A DNA stretch of 64,000 nucleotides from Gigaspora rosea (Eukaryota > Glomeromycota > Glomeromycetes > Diversisporales > Gigasporaceae): NCBI GenBank assembly GCA_003550325.1, contig QKWP01000594.1, forward strand, positions 1 to 64,000, given 5' to 3'. Below the pieces are notes generated by a model. That model was not told where the DNA came from. It saw only the letters and a list, made by a program, of their open reading frames with translations, and did no database searches. Below, piece by piece: positions 57,900-64,000 of the stretch (the stretch's first letter is position 1; every line of letters starts with the position of its first letter). Position numbers and translations under genes: made by a program.

Positions 57900-59230
57900 C
57901 AGATCTTTGCAGTTTACAGTACTTAGATTAATAAATATTCCTTATACTTATGTACTAAATTATCATGAAATAAAATGAATTTAATAGTAAATGCTCATAG
58001 ACTTGAATAACTTATTTAGATTAAATATTCTTTATACTTACCAGTTATGTACTGGAGTACCGCAAATAAAATAAAGTAGTAAATTTTCATGAATATGATT
58101 ATCATATTTAAAACACTTGATAAATATTCTTCATACTCACGAGCTAAATTAATACAAGTATTAGCAAATATAATTATTCGCGAACTTAAATACTCACAAA
58201 CCTAAATTAATATAAATAAAATTAAGTAGTAAATGATCATGGGCTTGCTCATCTTATTCTTTATACTCATGAGCTAAATTATGTGAATAAATAAAATCAA
58301 ATATACCTTATCCCTTAAACTGTAATTCAGGCAAATTTGCTTGAATTTTTTTTTTAGAAATATTACATTTTTTTAAATAAAATAAAAATTTATTAAGCAT
58401 ACAGGTATACTTTATTTATAGAATATTTTCTTTAAAAGATATTTTATAAACTTTATTATGAAAATTTTTTAAAATTATTAATAAACTTTAAAGCAATAAA
58501 AGTTTAAAGTTTTTATTTTAAAATTTTTACTATAAATTTTTTTTTTAGGTTTTCTTAAATTTTATATGTTTCCGTCTATAAAAAAAATTTTCACTTCTAA
58601 TACAAGTCCTAATTTTTACAAGTAAATCACAAAAGTTGCAATAATAAAAGTTGTAATCCTTTTTATAAACTATATCATTCTATTAAATCAGGAAGCAAGA
58701 GCTAATATTGATAGAGTTCGCCAAGAAAAAGTAGATAATTTTTTTGAATAAAAAATTTTTAAAATTTGCCTATTTTTAGCTTATTAGCAACTTAAACTAT
58801 TTTTCTTATATATAAAATTAAATACTACTATAATATAATCCTTATTTTCAAATATTATCAAAAAAAATTTTAATTAAATATCTTAAGTTTTAAAAAATAT
58901 AGATCATAAACATATTTATAGCAATTTTCCAGCCAAATTTGCCTGGATTTGCTTACAGTTTAAGGGATAAACAAATTAATACAAACAAAATAAAATATAT
59001 TCATGAACTCAGATGCTCTATTTTTAAGTATTTAGATTAATCAATTTTCCTTATACTTATGTACCAAATTATTACGAATAAAATGAACTTAATAGTAAAT
59101 GTTTATAAACTTAAATAACTTATTTGAATACTTAGATAAATATTCTTATCTTATGTACCAAAATTAACACAAATAAAATAAAATTTAGTATATATTCAAT
59201 ATCTTATTAAGACATAATTCACGAGAAATC
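57900..59230 (-). repeat. second segment of the 110-bp array, split by a mini-element
   Basis: Same units as 52620-54830 (ATTCCTTATACTTATGTACTA, ATAAAATGAATTTAATAGTA). Near 58137 one unit keeps TTTAG-CTC-GTGAGTATG on the minus strand. The element at 58311-58967 interrupts it. Confidence 0.45.
58311..58967. mobile_element. TCCCTTAAACTGTA TA-flanked element, copy 2
   Basis: Ends TCCCTTAAACTGTAATTCAG and, inverted, TCCCTTAAACTGTAAGCAAA; both continue into AGGCAAATTTG. TA at 58309-58310 and 58968-58969. Interior matches 26218-26860 in reverse complement (ATTTTATATGTTTCCGTCTA, CACTTCTAATACAAGTCC). Confidence 0.8.
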
Positions 59231-59336
59231 GACACTAATCACGTGACAAATAATAATAATCTTCGGGGATAAAGAACTATAGTAAAATTAAAGATTTATT
59301 TATATCTCTTACTGTTTACCTTTTAGCCTTCATAAA

Positions 59337-62300
59337 ATGTCTAAAAACACTCGTCAATTATTAGTACTTCTTGAAAATATGGGTTCACTTATACAAGAAC
59401 TTCATTACGGCCCATATTCTCAGTTTTGGTGGAATTTTTCAGTTGAAAAAAATATTTGTACTGTGAACTTTCCAATTTGCTTGGGTCAGCGGGTTAAAAT
59501 TTCTCTCAATAAGTACGATTTCTTTTTGACAATAAAACAAGGGGTGGGAAACTTGCCAGAATATTATTATAAAAGTGATCAGGTAGAAGCAATTGAATCT
59601 AGTCCAACGACAGCAGTCTCAGCAGTGTATGCGGCTATTTTCAAGAATTCTACACGATATTCAGGCCATATGATTTTGGGTTGGAACAATTCAACTATTA
59701 TAGAGGCGCTCAAGAATGATGTTAAATTTTTTCTAATAATATGTTTACTTGGAAAACATAAAATTTTTTTATATGCTATTGGTTGTTCTTTATGCAAAGA
59801 ATAGAATTATGCGGGATCAGGTTATCAAGCCTCTATTGTTCATACATTTGGAAATATGCAGGGAATTTTCATATCGCAAATTGAAAACAAACACTGTATT
59901 GTAGAAATTTATCAAGATTCTCAACTAAAAAAAAATGGTCATTGGTACTAGTCTGAATGATGTTTGGCAAAAAACAGGACAAATTCTCCAATATAGTGAT
60001 TTTAGCTTTTCGGTTTAGATAATTTAGTGATTCAACAAAATATACAAAAATATCACGTTCCTACTTGCAAACCTACAGACTGGCAGGATCAATCGATTAT
60101 GGAGCCAATTTTAAATATCACTTGAAAAGAAGAACATTGGTGAATATTGATTGGCATAAATTTTTTATTAGTTGGGATGAATCAAATACTACGATAATTG
60201 ATTTGAAATCTAATTTGAAAAAAATCTAACCAAAAAATTATAATTTTAGTGAGCGTGAATTTGGAGCATGGAAAACAATGCTAAGTGCATCTGGATGCAC
60301 CAATATAACTCCATGGTTACAAGATAAATCAGAAGTAAGCATTTCTATAAATCAAAATAAAAAAAATTTTTTTGAATTTGTAATTGACATTAGAATATAC
60401 TTGTGTTCTAATATAACAAAAAATCATTTGATTTATTTATATTAGGTTGAATTGTGGACAAAATCGTCTAACCCAACTGCTGAAAAAAATCTTGGAAAAT
60501 CTAATCAAAATAAAAATGCTAACTTCTACTCCGATCTATATTACATCCAATGAAATTCTTACTTTTTGGTCTTGCTTTGATCAAGCTCTATCAAATAATA
60601 AAAAGAACTATGATGGCAAATGTAGAATTCTGTTAATAATAGCAGAAAATTTTACCTATAATGAACTGCAAACAAACTTGGGCGTAAATATTATTTTTGA
60701 ATTTTTTTTTATCAATATCAACTCGATAAATCTAATAAATTTTTGTGAATTTTATAGGTTGGAAGGTATTTGATCTCAGAATCACATAAACATGGACGTA
60801 TTAATGGATACGGAGCTACAGTATTAGTAAACCTATTATTTGTCGAAAAAGATTTACTTTAGAAATATTAGATCAATTTGACCGATTTTTTAGTGATAAG
60901 AAAATTGTCAATATGAGTTCATATAAAACGGATGCCTCTACTGGAGAGCCAGTACTATATTTATTAGATCACAAAAAGCATTATGGGAACGATTCTCTGA
61001 GCAATACCCTAATGGTATGCGAAGAACTTCTTTTATGACTAAATTAAAAGGTGGATGATTTGTATATAAGGATGATCTTGGTGGATTGTGCTCAACATGT
61101 AATGATTGCGGTTACCTAGTGTTTGGAGATATAAATATGCTAATTCTAGCACATATAACTAATGAATTAGTACGGGTATGTAAAATAAGTATTGTAATAA
61201 ACTAATTTTTACTGACTTTAAAAAGTATAAAAATCAATTATTATAGAAGCAACTGCAAGAAAAATCACAACAGTTATGACGTTATATTCGAATCAGTATT
61301 GCAAATCACTTACTATTGCAGCTAATAATATAGCTTTACATAATAAATGCATTAGCCACTGTACTCGATATGCATTTGGGGATTGTGCTCTTGACCATTC
61401 CGATACTTGTGATAGTTGTGAAAATCTGTTCAGTTTTTTTGATCAATTAAAAGAACAACTAGGACCTGAATTTTACAAAACTCTTGACAAATATCAACCA
61501 AAGCTTATTGCATAGATGGCACACCATGCACGCAAACTTTATTTGAATATTCATATAAAAACTAATCTTGAGAAACTTGATGCTAATGGTGCAGTAAAAA
61601 TAGTAAGACTATAAAATGAAAATTTTACCAACAAGTGCACGAGAAACAAAAAGAAATTCTTTGGTAAGTGTGGCTGGAGCTTACATTCTGTTTATACAAA
61701 AGATATAGAAAATGATCGTCTAAAAGTTCAGGTGTTTGATCACTAGTCTGATGATATATGTCAGGATATATGGTTTATGGCCTCTTCTCTGCATACTGTT
61801 TTTGAAACTCTTCAACCAAAGCCTAAATAGGTATCAATTTTGTCAGATAATGGAATGCATTACCATTGTACAGAATTGATGCTTATTGTAAATTATTGGA
61901 AAGAATGGTATAACATTACTCCACGAAGATAGCTGTTTTTGGAGGCAGGCGAAGCAAAAACAGCAATAGACTCCCATCACGCACAGGTAATCAACATATC
62001 AGTTGATTTCACAAATCCAAATTATTTGGTATTACTAAAATCTATATCTCTACAATTCAGATAGCACAGACTATAAAAAGATATGTGAAACTGGAGTTTG
62101 AGATAGAAAATGGTGGTGATATTAAGAGTGCGATCAAAGATATTGCCAGTACACATGTGGCTAATTTGAACCCAGATAGAAATATAGGTATTGATTTCAA
62201 TTCATATTTATTAGAAATATCTTGCTAGATAATACTAACTAGAAATTAGATAAAAAACATTTAGGCACAATAAATAGGATTTTGAATTTTCAAGAGTGGA

Positions 62301-63097
62301 TCTGGCCTCAAGATGAGGAGAGAAATGGTTATATTTTTGCTCATATGCTGCCAGAAATTGGCAATTGGAAAGAATATTCACCTAAAAAAATCAAAAAAAT
62401 TTCAAAAAATAGAGTATTCGAAAAGCCTAACCCAAAATATACGCAATATATGGAGCCAAACAAGCTATAGAATATGCCAACTGTAAACAAACATGGTAAT
62501 TTGTGGTTTTTTTTTGGTTATATAGTACAATATTGAATTTATTACTAATAATAAAAAAAAATATATTCCAGTATGTACAAATAAATAAATATACAGCATT
62601 TTTGCTAACTTCATCTAACAAATAATATTGTTAGGAATCAATACCAATTGATCTGATACTAATTGATATAACCAACCAAATGAACAAAATAGAACCTGTT
62701 AAAAATAATTTATGAAGGTGCATATATCATTTTTCAATTTGATAACATCACGAGATGCATTTTCATTTGAGGTTTTTAATACAGCCACAGAGTTTTTTTT
62801 TCTAGTTGGGTGCTAAAAGAAAATGAAAAAATTTGAACACGTGAGCCAGTAAAAAGAATGACTACAGAGGTTAAATGGTTATTAGAAATAATGTTTCATA
62901 CAGGAACAGCCAATCCACACCAAAAGATGAATGCACAACAAATGTATAAGGAACTACTGCAACAAGCTCAACATAGTGAACTACGTGAGGAAGATGTGCC
63001 AAAAACATCAACTATACAAAACTGGATTTCTGGCTTTTCACGAAGATGGAAAGAGGCGATGGCACTTTGTTCTATAGACGAGTATAGAAATTCGTAG
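59337..63097 (+). pseudogene. large multi-exon DDE-type transposase-like gene, heavily decayed
   Basis: Open pieces on the plus strand: 59337-59804 (MSKNTRQLLVLLENMGSL; SSPTTAVSAVYAAIFKN), fragments to 60350, 60447-60773, 60770-61180 (GRINGYGAT; TDASTGEPVLYLLDHK), 61245-61515 (HCTRYAFGDCALDHSDTCD), 61500-61990 with ILPTSARE, LSDNGMHYH and LEAGEAK, 62282-62470 (EWIWPQDEERNGYIFAHML) and 62858-63097 (MFHTGTANPHQKMNAQQMYK). The D/DN-G/E spacing suggests an RNase-H-fold integrase or transposase core; the family is multicopy in mycorrhizal fungi as I recall. Introns near 60335-60445 and 61172-61245. Stops replace expected Trp at 61513, 61744, 61828 and 61930, and expected Arg at 61056. No terminal repeats identified. 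Confidence 0.6.
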
Positions 63098-64000
63098 ACA
63101 AGTATTTGGTCGTTGACAATTCTTGAAATTGTCTGAACTATATTCTGATTCAAACAGCAAGTTTGACTTGATTAGTTCAAGTGTGAATAACAAATAAAGA
63201 AAATACTACAATTATGGTTGCTGAAACAGAAATACAACATGCTTGTATAAGATATATTTGAGTAAACACGTGAATAGAATGCATATTATATTGTCAAAAA
63301 TTCATAAAGAATATATTGCATTTGTTGTAAATCTGTCGCTACTTCAAAGCAAACATATTATTGACAAAACTTAACATAATTTTTTTTAAAAAAAATCAGG
63401 TTTTTGAGATTTTTTACAGTTATCCATGTGATCTGGTTTGTGTGCATACGATATTAACATTTTTAGCTTTATTTGAATTTTTGCAATCCGAGGTACATTA
63501 TAGTGGGATCGACATAATATTAACCCGAAATCTTATAATAAATTAGTGCCGATTTGTTACAGATCACATCTTAAATGTTTAAATAAATATGTTTACACTT
63601 ACAGGCTAAAAAAATTTTATAGTCCCAATTATAATTTTATTAGGGGGTATCCATAAATAACATTATGTACCCCCTCATAGTAGCGCTTGACCCCCCTTTA
63701 CTATATAAAAAAATTTTTCAAAATCCATATGTTTATATATAAAATTTTACAAAAACTTGAATATATTGTGATACAGTGATCCGATTTGGATGATTTAGGT
63801 ACCATTCGATTCGTCTCAGTGAGACGAATCCAATGATACCAAAACATTTTATTTGGATCACTAAATCAATAGTTATTCACAAAAAACTATTGATTTTATA
63901 GTTATTTTATAAGAAAACATAATAATCAATAGTATTTGGCCAATAACTTTTGATCCAGTGATCCAAATGAAATAAAATTGGTACCATTCGACTCCTCTCA
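63098..64000. other. intergenic tail with element ends
   Basis: About 63640-63715 has GGGGGTATCCATAAATAACA and TACCCCCTCATAG, an element terminus without a found partner. From 63775 to the window end, GTACCATTCGATTCGTCTCA with inverse GAGACGAATCCAATGATACC and repeated GATCCAAATGAAAT suggest a palindromic mini-element cut by the window edge. Confidence 0.4.

Overview
The window is about 64 kb of very AT-rich, repeat-laden nuclear DNA from a eukaryote with short (about 80-120 bp) GT-AG introns. The best fit is an arbuscular mycorrhizal fungus (Glomeromycotina, Rhizophagus-like). The reasons are a tyrosine-kinase-like kinase starting MASIQEGWLEKA, a long ribonuclease-inhibitor-type leucine-rich-repeat (LRR) tail, small secreted proteins and many non-autonomous DNA transposons. 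This assignment is from remembered family style, not from a database search.

Layout. 1-4.4 kb: intergenic DNA with two TA-flanked miniature elements and a complete 1.03 kb tRNA-headed SINE. 4.485-14.925 kb, minus strand: the outstanding object of the window. It reads as one gene of about 73 exons encoding a predicted 188-residue protein with a signal peptide. Of 70 internal exons after exon 2, 48 are exactly 3 nt and the rest are 6-36 nt, all multiples of three. Every intron after the first splits its codon after base 2. Conserved TTATTAG acceptors and GTAAGTATA donors flank exons of diverse sequence, and the spliced frame stays open from ATG to TAA. The longest introns mostly carry recognisable transposon insertions.

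15-33 kb: mostly hAT, Harbinger-like and mariner-like non-autonomous elements, several with clear target duplications, tandem repeats, and one intact intronless gene for a secreted 136-residue protein (20124-20534). 33.6-39.4 kb: two divergent decayed host genes. One is a FAD-dependent D-amino-acid-oxidase-like gene (minus); the other is a kinase-LRR gene (plus) with frameshifts and a lost DFG aspartate. 39.4-59.2 kb: a second SINE, two related hAT elements (one hosting a TTAA-flanked mini-element whose empty site is in the other), a decayed partial copy of the oxidase locus interrupted by a probable solo LTR, and a tandem array (52.6-54.8 and 57.9-59.2 kb) that resembles a decayed version of the microexon array. 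59.3-63.1 kb: a multi-exon transposase-like pseudogene whose expected Trp codons have become TAG.

The only genes that look intact are the microexon gene and the 136-residue secreted protein. All exon calls are by eye; no splice prediction, RNA data or homology search was available.
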